Shown here one piece after another: positions 25,683 through 34,055 of a stretch of 43,329 bases of DNA. The translations under genes were made by a program, and so were the position numbers. The notes under the pieces were generated by a model. The model was not told where the DNA came from. It ran no database searches and saw only the letters and a list, made by a program, of their open reading frames with translations. This DNA comes from an uncultured Hungatella sp. (GTDB taxonomy: Bacteria; Bacillota; Clostridia; Lachnospirales; Lachnospiraceae). Positions within the stretch are counted from its first letter, which is position 1. Every line of letters begins with the position of its first letter. The stretch covers positions 1 to 43,329 of the forward strand of contig CAMUJH010000033.1 in NCBI GenBank assembly GCA_947089145.1. Direction: 5' to 3'.

Positions 25683-26390
25683 TTATTTTCCCTCCTTCTG
25701 TCTGTCTGGTTCTGCGCTGCCTGGGGCTTGGCTGTCTGGTTCTTCCTGGCTCCGATCAAGATTGTAGACTTCAGAATAGTGAATAATCTTGTCGAAATCG
25801 AAATACCCCCAGTTTGGAATGCGGGTCTTCCTCGGTATGGTGGAGCCGCTGGTAATAATGCAGCCTTTCCCGATGGAAACTCCGGTGGATACTGTGGCTC
25901 TTGCGCATATAACGGTTCCGGTTCCGATCTGGGTATCATCCGGTATAAAGGCGGAGGGATGAACCAATGTTGGAATCATAAAGCCAAGGCCAGTCAGTCT
26001 TTCCATCCACGTTCTTCTCGTCTCTTCGTCACCTACTGCCACCGTGGCTATGGGATACTCTTCGGCAAAATGTTCCAGCTCGCTCCACTTCCCGAGAATC
26101 CCGGCGCCTGCGGTCGCATCATCCAAAAAGTTAATTTTTGAAAAAATGCGCAGACCCTTTGCGATTTCGTAGACATCTGTCCCATGGCTTCCGGCACCCA
26201 GAATCAGCAGGTTCATCTCTCTTGGCCTGGCCATTTTCTGCAGCTGGTACTCCCTTTTTTCCCTGGCCTCTTCTTCGGTGCTGCCATAGCAGTATCCGTA
26301 TATGATCTTTCCGGATGAATCCCGGCCCTTTATGTATCTGGCCTCATATCTGCCATCCGTGCGTATGCGTACATTATCGCCCTTCTTCAT
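25683..26390 (-). CDS. Integrase-type arm-DNA-binding domain fused to a degenerate PglD/NeuD-like acyltransferase
   Basis: This 235-aa protein has three parts. Residues 1-55 (KKGDNVRIRTDGRYEARYIK, then GRDSSGKIIYGYCYGSTEEE with an Ala-Arg-Glu-Lys helix) match the AP2-like, three-stranded arm-binding N terminus of tyrosine recombinases. No catalytic recombinase domain follows. Residues 59-140 are the Rossmann half of NeuD/PglD acyltransferases (LLILGAGSHGTDVYEIA). Residues about 144-200 are a short left-handed beta helix (VHPSAFIPDDTQIGTGTVI). In PglD-type enzymes the catalytic pair sits in a segment like IINTSSVIEHE. Here the matching segment is IITSGSTIPRK, so His is replaced by Arg187, and the helix then stops early. 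I infer that the protein has lost enzyme activity and is now a DNA-binding sensor. M59 has no usable ribosome site, whereas ATG at 26390 has GGAGGACAAGGAGA. Confidence 0.8.
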   Translation of the reverse strand: MKKGDNVRIRTDGRYEARYIKGRDSSGKIIYGYCYGSTEEEAREKREYQLQKMARPREMNLLILGAGSHGTDVYEIAKGLRIFSKINFLDDATAGAGILGKWSELEHFAEEYPIATVAVGDEETRRTWMERLTGLGFMIPTLVHPSAFIPDDTQIGTGTVICARATVSTGVSIGKGCIITSGSTIPRKTRIPNWGYFDFDKIIHYSEVYNLDRSQEEPDSQAPGSAEPDRQKEGK

Positions 26391-26430
26391 TCTCCTTGTC
26401 CTCCGTTGTGAATTGTAATTTGTGGGGTTA

Positions 26431-26450
26431 AGTGGTCAATAGTGGTCATT
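26431..26450 (+). repeat. Two tandem 10-bp AGTGGTCA boxes
   Basis: AGTGGTCAAT and AGTGGTCATT lie head to tail at exactly 10-bp spacing; the preceding TGTGGGGTTA may be a third, decayed copy. They are 13-32 bases inside the expected transcript of the fusion gene. Tandem sites at one-helical-turn spacing are how arm-type sites for integrase N-terminal domains are usually arranged, so this is a candidate binding site for the fusion protein. Confidence 0.7.
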
Positions 26451-26469
26451 AACACTTTTTACTTGTATA

Positions 26470-26498
26470 ATAATACGGATTATAGAGGATAATGTCAA
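26470..26498 (-). promoter_or_regulatory. Sigma-A promoter of the arm-domain/acyltransferase-like gene
   Basis: On the minus strand a perfect TTGACA and TATTAT are separated by exactly 17 bases. The start of transcription would be near 26463, giving a leader of about 70 bases. AGTGGT boxes flank the promoter on both sides, which suggests control by a protein binding both and looping or blocking the DNA between. Confidence 0.85.
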
Positions 26499-26522
26499 GG
26501 ATTTTGGAGGCTAGATAAAATT

Positions 26523-26542
26523 ATGACCACTTTATAAGTGGT
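26523..26542. repeat. Inverted pair of AGTGGT boxes upstream of the promoter
   Basis: ATGACCACTT and AAGTGGT form a perfect 7-bp inverted repeat with a three-base centre (26526-26542). The left arm is an exact inverted copy of AAGTGGTCA seen on the other side of the promoter. On the minus strand it can also fold after the EPS operon and is followed by CATAATTTTAT, so it may double as a weak terminator. Confidence 0.65.
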
Positions 26543-26576
26543 ACTCTTGATGACAGTGGGGCTGGAAAAGGAGGGA

Positions 26577-27440
26577 TTAATGGTCCTGATCATGGACTTT
26601 GATTACATCCTTTGCTGAAAGGCCCATAATGTGCTCGATTTTATCTCCATCACCCCACACGGCTTTTGAATCATAGGGACGATCCGGAAAAGCTCCGTAC
26701 TTCAATTTTATGTTATACCCGTTCTCTTTGATAAACCGCTCCACCCGATCAGCCAGTTTTTCTGGACGGCCAGAGCAAATATTAATCACGCCGGTAATCC
26801 AATTTTGGCTTACTGCCCTGGCAACCTGTTCGCAAAAGTCTTCATAATCAATAAAATCAAACTGATTCTGCCCCATTGTAAACGGGAACTCCTCTCTTTC
26901 CTCTGTCTCGGCTGCCGTGATCTTTGAAAAAATCGAAGAGCCATACTGGCTGTTTCCTACAATATAATAGCCCCGCAGCCAAAGAAAAGTCTTATTTTTC
27001 TGTTTACAGAACATCTCTGTAAGATCTCTCAATGCATTCTTACTGATCCCATATGGTGTAGTCGGCCTGCATGGAGTGTCTTCTTTAATGCTTCCCTCAT
27101 AAAAGCCAATCTCGTGCATAGAACCCATAACGGCTATAGCCTTTACATCTGACTCGGCAAATGATTTAATAAATGCATAGTGTTTAGGCAGATCGTCAAT
27201 ATGGGAATCCGAGTAATGGACAAAGCCATCTCTCCAGGCCAAATGAAGAAGCACGTCAGGCTCGCCGAAATAAGTATAAGGATCTGGAACTTTAAAAAGA
27301 TCACATGGCCGTTTTATTGCTCTCCCATCAATGCGATCAACCGTAACATCTGCTGCAACTACTTTATTTCCATTATCAAGCAGATGTTTTACAATTCCTT
27401 GTCCCAAATAGCCATTTGCACCTGTTACAAGTATTATCAA
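26577..27440 (-). CDS. NAD-dependent epimerase/dehydratase (last gene of EPS operon)
   Basis: This is a short-chain dehydrogenase-type nucleotide-sugar enzyme, acting in the cytosol on a nucleotide-diphosphate sugar for the polysaccharide. The 287-aa product has the NAD-binding motif ILVTGANGYLGQG at its N terminus, Ser and Tyr-x-x-x-Lys catalytic residues (AVMGSMHE; PYGISKNAL), and a C-terminal substrate domain. It lacks features that would tell 4-epimerase from 4,6-dehydratase or reductase. The start is TTG, with GGAGG seven bases upstream; no ATG lies nearby. It is 31 bases behind the nitroreductase-like gene and is the final gene of the operon. Confidence 0.88.
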   Translation of the reverse strand: MIILVTGANGYLGQGIVKHLLDNGNKVVAADVTVDRIDGRAIKRPCDLFKVPDPYTYFGEPDVLLHLAWRDGFVHYSDSHIDDLPKHYAFIKSFAESDVKAIAVMGSMHEIGFYEGSIKEDTPCRPTTPYGISKNALRDLTEMFCKQKNKTFLWLRGYYIVGNSQYGSSIFSKITAAETEEREEFPFTMGQNQFDFIDYEDFCEQVARAVSQNWITGVINICSGRPEKLADRVERFIKENGYNIKLKYGAFPDRPYDSKAVWGDGDKIEHIMGLSAKDVIKVHDQDH

Positions 27441-27471
27441 TTCTGCACCTCCATTCCTCTTCTCACATGAT

Positions 27472-28461
27472 TCAGATTACTTCAATCTCAGCAGGCCGTC
27501 TCTCGCTTCTTGTAGTTAGCGTTTTTTTGGGATAGCTGCCTACGCCTAAAAAAAGAATCATCATTTCGGCATCATGCAGCTTTAGAATCACTCTGATCCG
27601 ACTCTCCTGAGCGTCTGTAAGAGAGGCGCTTAGGGGAACGCATCCGATCCCATAATAAAACAGCGCATTGATTACTCCTTCCGCATACATTCCGCCATCA
27701 ATAAACGCCTGAAACACTTCCCGGTCTTTCTGTTCCGTTCGCAGATCAGCGGTAATAACCAAAAGCTTGTCAAATTCATGGCCAAATCCTTGATTGCCAT
27801 TTTGGTTGTGCATAACAGACTCCATAATCGTCTTATCCTGAATAATCCTTGTCCTCCACCCCTGTCGGTTACACGCAGACGGAGTGTATTGCGCTAAAAA
27901 TATAGCTTCCTTAAGAAGTGAAATGCTGACAGGCTGATCCGCAAAGTGGCGGATACTATGTCTGGAGGTCATCAATGTCTTATAATCCATCTTTTTTGTG
28001 TCATCAACAGTGACTGGAGTTATCTCGATTACGCCGCCAAGGCTGTTTCTCACTCCTGGAAGTTTTAGGATCTTGTTTTCTAATTCAGGATCAGAGATTC
28101 CGTGCCGTCTGTTTTTATCAATATATTCATGGAGGCATGACAGCGAAGTGCTGTATACAAATGAATTTATATCATAATTGCGGGAATATTGTTCCATGGA
28201 GAGAATCAGCTTCTTAATATTTTCTTTTCCAAAGCCCGGCCTGTAATCCGGGAAAGACAGGCCCTTCTCTACTGTGTGATACAGCCTCGCTATTGAGGCT
28301 TCCAGCTGAACTTTATCATAACATTTTCCGTCGGCAAAGCTGTACCTCTTAAACCTTTTATAGTAATTATGTAATGTATGCCTGACAGTATGCCTTCTGC
28401 ATCTATTTGCAAAGAATGCCAAAAGCCCAGAGCATCCTGCGGCTAATTTATAAGCTTTCAT
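27472..28461 (-). CDS. Nitroreductase-family protein in polysaccharide operon, 329 aa
   Basis: This is a flavin-binding-fold protein of the nitroreductase superfamily. The N-terminal 150 residues are an added helical region with a basic start. The flavin domain begins near TLMTSRHSIRHFADQPVSIS, followed by LAQYTPSACNRQGWRTRII and a C-terminal MILFLGVGSYPKK, all recognisable from the family. Members with this architecture occur in capsule and exopolysaccharide loci, often close to pyruvyl transferase genes, but their reaction is not established. A redox change to a sugar or to the pyruvate-modified polymer is conceivable. It lies directly behind the flippase gene and ahead of the terminal epimerase. 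Confidence 0.82.
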   Translation of the reverse strand: MKAYKLAAGCSGLLAFFANRCRRHTVRHTLHNYYKRFKRYSFADGKCYDKVQLEASIARLYHTVEKGLSFPDYRPGFGKENIKKLILSMEQYSRNYDINSFVYSTSLSCLHEYIDKNRRHGISDPELENKILKLPGVRNSLGGVIEITPVTVDDTKKMDYKTLMTSRHSIRHFADQPVSISLLKEAIFLAQYTPSACNRQGWRTRIIQDKTIMESVMHNQNGNQGFGHEFDKLLVITADLRTEQKDREVFQAFIDGGMYAEGVINALFYYGIGCVPLSASLTDAQESRIRVILKLHDAEMMILFLGVGSYPKKTLTTRSERRPAEIEVI

Positions 28462-28513
28462 TTTTTCGTCATTCCTTTCACATTATTTCGTCTCAAACAT
28501 GTGCCTTTTTCCT

Positions 28514-29923
28514 CTATCTAGGATGAATCTTTGCTCTAAGAGCACGAAAGACATTGTTAAGAAGTTTCTGATTTATCACTGTGCCAAAGGTGATTCCAAT
28601 CATAATATTCAATAAAATTGAAAGCCATGTATTAATCCAGCACAGAAGACACATTAAAGAAAGAACTGCGATGCAATTTAGAATTAATTTATTATGGTAT
28701 CTGATCCGTTGAAATTTCTTTATATAGAGGATTCTGAATATTGACAGCGCTGCATAACTGACCAGCGTAGAAACAGAAGCGGCATAGATTCCGCATTTGT
28801 TAACTAAAAGTAAGTCTAAAAGCAAATTTATGATAGCTGCCCCTATTGTCGTAATCCCAACATTTCTGGTTCTCTTATGCGCAATAAATATACCGCCTAA
28901 AAATGACGCGATACCCGAGAAATATACGCCGATAAATAATATCGGTATCTGTGCATAGGACTCGTCATAGTCCCCCCGTATAAGCATTGAAAATAAAAAA
29001 GGGCTGAAGCAGATCAGCAGTGCCATAATTCCTGTTAAGATGCGAAGAACGTTTTCAAACATAACAGAGTAGTAATTTTCCGCATCGCCATCCTTAATAG
29101 CCAATGAGGCGTTTTCCTGCCATGCATATATAAAAGTTCCTTGAACCGATGTAAACAGCGAAGGGATCTTATATGCAACACCATATACTGCAGTTGTCTC
29201 CAGACCTAAAAAAGAGGTCAGAATCAGTCTGTCAGATGCATCCAGTATCCATGCGGACAGGGAATTCGGTATCATAGGCCAGGAATATTTAAGCAGTCTT
29301 GACAACTTCTCCTTAGAAAACGTGCGTAAATCTATATATCTCACAAGATGCGCTTTGCGGGCTAAAACCGCTATGGCCCCTGCTGTAGCTGCCGCAAATG
29401 AGATCAATACGCCATTTAGGCCCAGATTCCCCAAAGAAACCAACAGAATAACCAGTATCATATTGGAAGAAGACTGCACAACAGAACTTAATGAATATAA
29501 CTTGTTATAAGATAGCCCTCTCACAACCTGCTGGGTTCCTACGAAAACGATATCAACAAAGTAATACAATACGATAAGTATTCTTGTTAAGAATTCTATT
29601 TCAGAAAGCATTGCAAACAATATGGCAAGTACTATTAATGATATGGGGATTAAGACAGCATATATATTTGTTATCACTGATTTCTTTTCGTATTCATTAT
29701 CCCTGCAGTCGATCAAAAAACGGAACGCCCCTGCCTGAATCTGGAGTGTTGCAATCGGAAGCAGAAGGGTAACCAGCGTCTGCAGCAAATCGTATGATCC
29801 ATATTCAAGCCTGGTCAAATGACTGGTTATCACTGGAATCGTGACAAGTGCTGCAAATTTGGGCAAAAAAGTGCCGATAAATAAAATAAATGTATTCTTT
29901 ACAAGTTCCTTTTCCCTGTTCAT
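28514..29923 (-). CDS. Wzx-type polysaccharide flippase
   Basis: This protein moves the lipid-linked repeat unit across the cytoplasmic membrane. The 469-aa product has 12-14 membrane helices and begins KELVKNTFILFIGTFLPKFA, the RfbX/MATE-like signature. Typical polar residues appear in early helices (Arg in FLIDCRDNEYEKKS) and PMIPNSLSAWILDASDRLIL in the middle. Length matches the MOP-superfamily Wzx group. It overlaps the pyruvyl transferase gene by four bases (ATGA), showing coupled translation. Together with the Wzy-like polymerase and an initiating phosphotransferase it defines a Wzy-dependent pathway. Confidence 0.92.
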   Translation of the reverse strand: MNREKELVKNTFILFIGTFLPKFAALVTIPVITSHLTRLEYGSYDLLQTLVTLLLPIATLQIQAGAFRFLIDCRDNEYEKKSVITNIYAVLIPISLIVLAILFAMLSEIEFLTRILIVLYYFVDIVFVGTQQVVRGLSYNKLYSLSSVVQSSSNMILVILLVSLGNLGLNGVLISFAAATAGAIAVLARKAHLVRYIDLRTFSKEKLSRLLKYSWPMIPNSLSAWILDASDRLILTSFLGLETTAVYGVAYKIPSLFTSVQGTFIYAWQENASLAIKDGDAENYYSVMFENVLRILTGIMALLICFSPFLFSMLIRGDYDESYAQIPILFIGVYFSGIASFLGGIFIAHKRTRNVGITTIGAAIINLLLDLLLVNKCGIYAASVSTLVSYAALSIFRILYIKKFQRIRYHNKLILNCIAVLSLMCLLCWINTWLSILLNIMIGITFGTVINQKLLNNVFRALRAKIHPR

Positions 29924-31197
29924 TCAGAAATTTCCGCCTCTGTCTCTCCATTTATACAGCCGTAAGGCCTCATGTTTTCCTTAGATGTAAATATGTCAAA
30001 GCAGTTCTCTTTCCTTATGGCATAAAGATATTCTAAAATAATTTTACTCTGCAATTCATAAGTGCTGCACATCTCTTTTACCGCCCGCAATATGTCAGTC
30101 TGGTCTACAGTTCTTAATATGTCATAACAAAATTGTCCTTGGCCAACCGTTTCTGTTAATTCCTTATACTTTACCGCCCACCCCAGTACGATACAAGGTA
30201 TCCCGTTTCTATATGCATGGACAGTAGCGTGAAAACGAGAGCTGACACTGAATTCAAAGTTTTTTATAAATCGGTCAAATTCCAGGCAGGAAAAGTCATA
30301 ATCTATCAGATGGACATTGACATTTGACTTAAAGAGCTCCTTAATGTCTGTACATAACTTTAAGTCCTCGCCTGCATGTCTGAACACATAAATGTCCTTT
30401 CCATTTTCTAACAGCAGCTGTATAATTCTTTGATAAATATTAATTAGCACGCTGTAATTTCCATGAATGACGCATTGTTGATTTGGAATAACTGCCACAT
30501 TATGTTTGGTATCAATATTCAGGCTTTTTATTTGCGGAATAATTTTATAAATATTTGACAAATCAATACCCGTGTTCTGCAGGACAATGTCAGCTGACTT
30601 TTCAACATTACTCAGTGAAAAGCCTTCTGTTAACAGTCCATATCCTTCCCATTCCCTGGCATATATTTTTAACGGATATGGCAGTAATTCCTTCATTTCA
30701 TCTAATATTCCTTTATCCTTTTCATCATAGTCAAACGGACCAAATGACTGGGGCATGACAACCATTGGGATTTTATAGAGTTTTGCCAAGCGGATATAGT
30801 TTAAAAAATTTTCGCTCCCGGCAGCTCCCCATTTTGAACCTAAATTGTATCCGCTAATATCTGCTATAAGGGTTATATCCTGAATCAATTCCTTTAATTC
30901 GTAAAATCGCTTAATCTCTAAAACTTCTCTATGCATAATCTTTTTGATTATGTTTTTTAATATCCTGACCAAAAGGATGCGATACTTCCTTTTGCTGTCC
31001 AGGGCAATCTGCATCGCTTCCTCGTTATAAAAAACAGGATAAAATGTCAAATTGCTGAATTCCGGAAGGCTCTCCCATGTTGTAAAAAAGATCTCAGCAT
31101 CAGGCAGACGATTTCTGATTTCATTCACTGCGATAAACAGCATGGATTGCGCACCCTTGTTATTAAAATTAGCTCCTGTGATAAGTATCTTTTCCAT
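29920..31197 (-). CDS. Polysaccharide pyruvyl transferase
   Basis: This enzyme adds a pyruvate ketal from phosphoenolpyruvate to a sugar of the growing polymer or repeat unit, giving it negative charge. The 425-aa product matches the CsaB/WcaK-type family: MEKILITGANFNNKGAQSML at the N terminus (the NxGDxA-like motif), PMVVMPQSFGPFDY in the middle, and SSRFHATVHAYRNGIPCIVL near the end with the conserved His. I chose ATG at 31197, which has GGAGA six bases upstream, rather than the longer frame. The gene overlaps the flippase start. Confidence 0.9.
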   Translation of the reverse strand: MEKILITGANFNNKGAQSMLFIAVNEIRNRLPDAEIFFTTWESLPEFSNLTFYPVFYNEEAMQIALDSKRKYRILLVRILKNIIKKIMHREVLEIKRFYELKELIQDITLIADISGYNLGSKWGAAGSENFLNYIRLAKLYKIPMVVMPQSFGPFDYDEKDKGILDEMKELLPYPLKIYAREWEGYGLLTEGFSLSNVEKSADIVLQNTGIDLSNIYKIIPQIKSLNIDTKHNVAVIPNQQCVIHGNYSVLINIYQRIIQLLLENGKDIYVFRHAGEDLKLCTDIKELFKSNVNVHLIDYDFSCLEFDRFIKNFEFSVSSRFHATVHAYRNGIPCIVLGWAVKYKELTETVGQGQFCYDILRTVDQTDILRAVKEMCSTYELQSKIILEYLYAIRKENCFDIFTSKENMRPYGCINGETEAEISE

Positions 31198-31264
31198 TTT
31201 TTCTCCGCTGATCATTAGTTTAAGACAGTTCCTGCATAATTCAGTAATTAGCGCAAATAGAACA

Positions 31265-32158
31265 TCAGTCCATGGGTCGTTTTTGCCTATGTCTGAAATA
31301 GTAATATATTTTCACCGCAGCCGGATACAGCCCAGCTTTATACATCCCGGATACAGCCAGGTTTCCTGGCCAGCCGAGAAATGCGATTGCCATTTTCATA
31401 CATTGCTTAAAATGAATATTATTCTCAGCAATAAGCTGGTTCGCAACTGCTAAACTGATTTTTCCAATATCATTAAGCGATGCCGATCTCTTTGAAAACA
31501 ATTCCGGGTGCTTCTGTCTCAGCATATAGACTGATCTAACAAATTTTTGACCGCTGCTGCTTATTGAATTATCGCCGGTATAGTATTCGACAAGCACTGT
31601 GTCCAGGTAATAGACAGAATACTTTTTAACAATTCTGTACAGCAGCTCAAAGTCCTGTAATCTCGGCATATCATTATCAAATCTGCATTCTGAAAAAACG
31701 CATCTTCTGCCGAGAATAGACTGTGTTCCAATATTTATGAGAGAGCATTTGTCACTTAGGAATCCTTCCTTCAGCTTTTTAGGAATATCCACAGTGCCAT
31801 ACGTACCAATATCAGCCATTTTGCAGAAAATAACGTCAGCCTTATTTGCCAGTAATGCCTCATATTGAATCTTTAGCTTCTCTGGCAGCCAGATATCGTC
31901 ACTGTCATGGAATGCGATATAATCTCCTTTGGCTATATCTATTCCATGGTTCCTTGCTGCGCAGGCACCTTGATTAGGCTGGTAAACATATTTCAGCCGT
32001 TCATCTCTGATCTCTTGAATCACATTGGCCGAATTATCTGTTGAACCATCATCAATGACAATTAACTCCATATCCCTATATGATTGGTTTAACACGCTCA
32101 TAATCGCCCTTTTTATAGTATTCTCTCTGTTATAAACCGGGATTATAACTGATATCAT
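31265..32158 (-). CDS. Family 2 glycosyltransferase
   Basis: This is a cytoplasmic GT-A enzyme that adds one sugar to the lipid-linked repeat unit. The 297-aa product has the full GT2 N terminus: ISVIIPVYNRENTIKRAI, ELIVIDDGSTDNSANV, and the DxD-type metal site FHDSDDIWLP. The C-terminal part varies and holds DMPRLQDFELLYRIVKKY, with an acceptor-site acidic pair. No membrane helix is obvious. It sits 14 bases after the acyltransferase gene, with GGAGG before ATG. The sugar donor cannot be predicted. Confidence 0.93.
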   Translation of the reverse strand: MISVIIPVYNRENTIKRAIMSVLNQSYRDMELIVIDDGSTDNSANVIQEIRDERLKYVYQPNQGACAARNHGIDIAKGDYIAFHDSDDIWLPEKLKIQYEALLANKADVIFCKMADIGTYGTVDIPKKLKEGFLSDKCSLINIGTQSILGRRCVFSECRFDNDMPRLQDFELLYRIVKKYSVYYLDTVLVEYYTGDNSISSSGQKFVRSVYMLRQKHPELFSKRSASLNDIGKISLAVANQLIAENNIHFKQCMKMAIAFLGWPGNLAVSGMYKAGLYPAAVKIYYYFRHRQKRPMD

Positions 32159-32172
32159 CTATACCTCCAATT

Positions 32173-32802
32173 TTATAAATGCCTTTCTTGAAACGCTTCC
32201 ATAATCCTGTCAATATTTTCATCATTAATTTCAGTTCTGCAAAACCTGCTGTACTTGTCTCCACCCCTGTGCTGTATTTCTGCAAAATCAATTTTCTGGA
32301 TTTTCGAAATAATCTCTTCGGAAAATCTTTTCTTAATTATTTTTGTCCCTGCATAAATTGAATATGCGGGAATGTTATGAGTTACGATTGATCGGGCTCC
32401 GATTACGGCTCCTTTTCCTATTGTAACTCCAGGAAAAACCAATGCCCCATACCCAATCCACACATCATCTTCTATAACAATATCGTCCTGTCTGCAGGGC
32501 TGGGCATCTATGCCTTCACCCAATTCCTTTTTGTATACTTTAGAGTAAAACGGATACGTGGATATGCAGCTGTAATTATGCCGCCCTCCCATCATGAAGG
32601 TTACCTCGTCTCCTATAGAACAGTAATTCCCTATTAAAATGTACAATTCAGGATTGTAGCATACGATGTTCAGATTGCCATAAGTTCCCCGCCCCACTTT
32701 TACATGAGTCAGAGGAAAAAGCGAATTCAGGCGGCTGAAATTATGTCTGTTCATTCGTCTCCAGGCTATTCTTTTAATTAATAATTTTACACTCTGAATC
32801 AT
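32173..32802 (-). CDS. Left-handed beta-helix acyltransferase (CatB/Vat-like)
   Basis: This is probably an O-acetyltransferase that decorates a sugar of the polymer. The 209-aa product has hexapeptide repeats through residues 35-155 (VKVGRGTYGNLNIV, then IVIEDDVWIGYGALVFPGVT and AVIGARSIVTHNIP). The likely catalytic His lies in GGRHNYSCISTYPF, as in xenobiotic acetyltransferases. An AGAGG site precedes ATG. The first 29 bases overlap the end of the polymerase gene, so the two are coupled. It is the second of two apparently intact acyltransferases in the operon. Confidence 0.9.
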   Translation of the reverse strand: MIQSVKLLIKRIAWRRMNRHNFSRLNSLFPLTHVKVGRGTYGNLNIVCYNPELYILIGNYCSIGDEVTFMMGGRHNYSCISTYPFYSKVYKKELGEGIDAQPCRQDDIVIEDDVWIGYGALVFPGVTIGKGAVIGARSIVTHNIPAYSIYAGTKIIKKRFSEEIISKIQKIDFAEIQHRGGDKYSRFCRTEINDENIDRIMEAFQERHL

Positions 32803-34030
32803 CTGTAAGCCTCTTCCTCCCCTGGGAGTTCATTACACATCCGGCATCCAATCTGGGATTGCAAATTTTTCTCACTCTTATTCTGCTTAAATCTCCTAAA
32901 ATGAAAAATACAACAAGTGACGTGGCTGCATCCCGGAAGGTATTATAAAAAAACATAAATACAATTAACATGCAAAGCAGCGAATAGTAGACGCTGCAGA
33001 ATCCCTGGCGGTGCCGTCTGACGCTGAATTTGTCTATATATTTTATTATCAAAAGAAGCAAAAGAAAAAGAATAGCCGCAAAGAGATAAATTCCGGCGAT
33101 CCCTCCTGCCATAACCGCATCAATAAATCCAGTGCAGGCATTCAGCACTACTGTATGCAGCCGGTGCCCCTCAGCTGCAATGCCGAAATCGGGGAACAGG
33201 TTCTTTGAAACTATAAGCGGTATCAGTGAAACTGCAAATACAGCTGCTGAATTGGGTGATGGGGAATAATGCGTAATATTCAGGTTTAAATTTGCCAGCG
33301 GACTTGTTATGTATGAATAAACCCAGGCAAATTGTTCTGGCAGCCAGGCAGGCCAGTTGGAATTAATTTTTCCTACAGACAATATCAGATGCGAATCATT
33401 CCATTGATAATGAGAGCGCAGATTAGTCAATCCTCCGTTAATGTAAATAATTATGCAGCCGATCATAATAATCACAGTCATCTTTTTCCAATCCAGGACT
33501 TTTTTGTTTTTTGATGCCTTTGTCAAAGACAGATTCAAAAAATTAAAGAGACACATGACCGCAGCTCCTTTTAAAAACATAAGCATCAGGAATATCAGCG
33601 GAATAAACGATTGGCATAGCCGTTTTTTTTGCCTGGTTTCCAAAAATATGTAAAAAAAATATGCGGAGTAGAATATTGACGCGTTCACTAATATTGAGTG
33701 AAATAAAGGCAATCCGTTAAATTCACCATAAGATCTCCTTCCTGATATAATAGCGAACAGAGGTATGTCTCCTGCATAGATAATATCCAGCACTCCCGCA
33801 ATAGCAACAAAACATAAGCCTGCCAAAGGAACATGATCCGTATCTTCTGTATGTGTGTACTTGAGTATATGCCTGTTTTTCATCCCCAAAAATAAGCTTA
33901 TGATAATCGTTATTAAAAAAAACAGATTCAGCGCAGGGGCAGTGGCATAATTCATATCAGACAATTTCAAATTATAGAGCGTCAAAACCACTCCCCATAT
34001 GATTGAATAGTAGTAGAAAACATTAAGCAC
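32774..34030 (-). CDS. Wzy-like O-antigen/EPS polymerase
   Basis: This is a polytopic membrane protein that links flipped repeat units into polymer. The 418-aa product has about 11-12 membrane segments and one long extracytoplasmic loop near residues 200-290 (with TNLRSHYQWNDSHL), the usual plan for Wzy proteins, which share little sequence. I chose GTG at 34030 because a strong GGAGGG lies six bases before it. The longer frame overlaps the previous gene and would begin with a poor site. The gene is AT-rich, like its neighbours. The assignment rests on topology and context. Confidence 0.75.
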   Translation of the reverse strand: MLNVFYYYSIIWGVVLTLYNLKLSDMNYATAPALNLFFLITIIISLFLGMKNRHILKYTHTEDTDHVPLAGLCFVAIAGVLDIIYAGDIPLFAIISGRRSYGEFNGLPLFHSILVNASIFYSAYFFYIFLETRQKKRLCQSFIPLIFLMLMFLKGAAVMCLFNFLNLSLTKASKNKKVLDWKKMTVIIMIGCIIIYINGGLTNLRSHYQWNDSHLILSVGKINSNWPAWLPEQFAWVYSYITSPLANLNLNITHYSPSPNSAAVFAVSLIPLIVSKNLFPDFGIAAEGHRLHTVVLNACTGFIDAVMAGGIAGIYLFAAILFLLLLLIIKYIDKFSVRRHRQGFCSVYYSLLCMLIVFMFFYNTFRDAATSLVVFFILGDLSRIRVRKICNPRLDAGCVMNSQGRKRLTDDSECKIIN

Positions 34031-34055
34031 CTTATTCCCTCCAAGGAAAAACATC

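Noticed and set aside
25683-26390. Remnant of an integrated element (truncated integrase) by chance next to an acyltransferase
   Set aside because: The two parts are in one frame with one strong ribosome site and promoter, and the inner start has no usable site, so it is a genuine fusion rather than debris.
26565-26616. Plus-strand AAGGAGGG followed by ATG and a 12-codon frame at the end of the EPS operon
   Set aside because: Only 12 codons, no promoter on that strand, and it is antisense to the epimerase end; chance.
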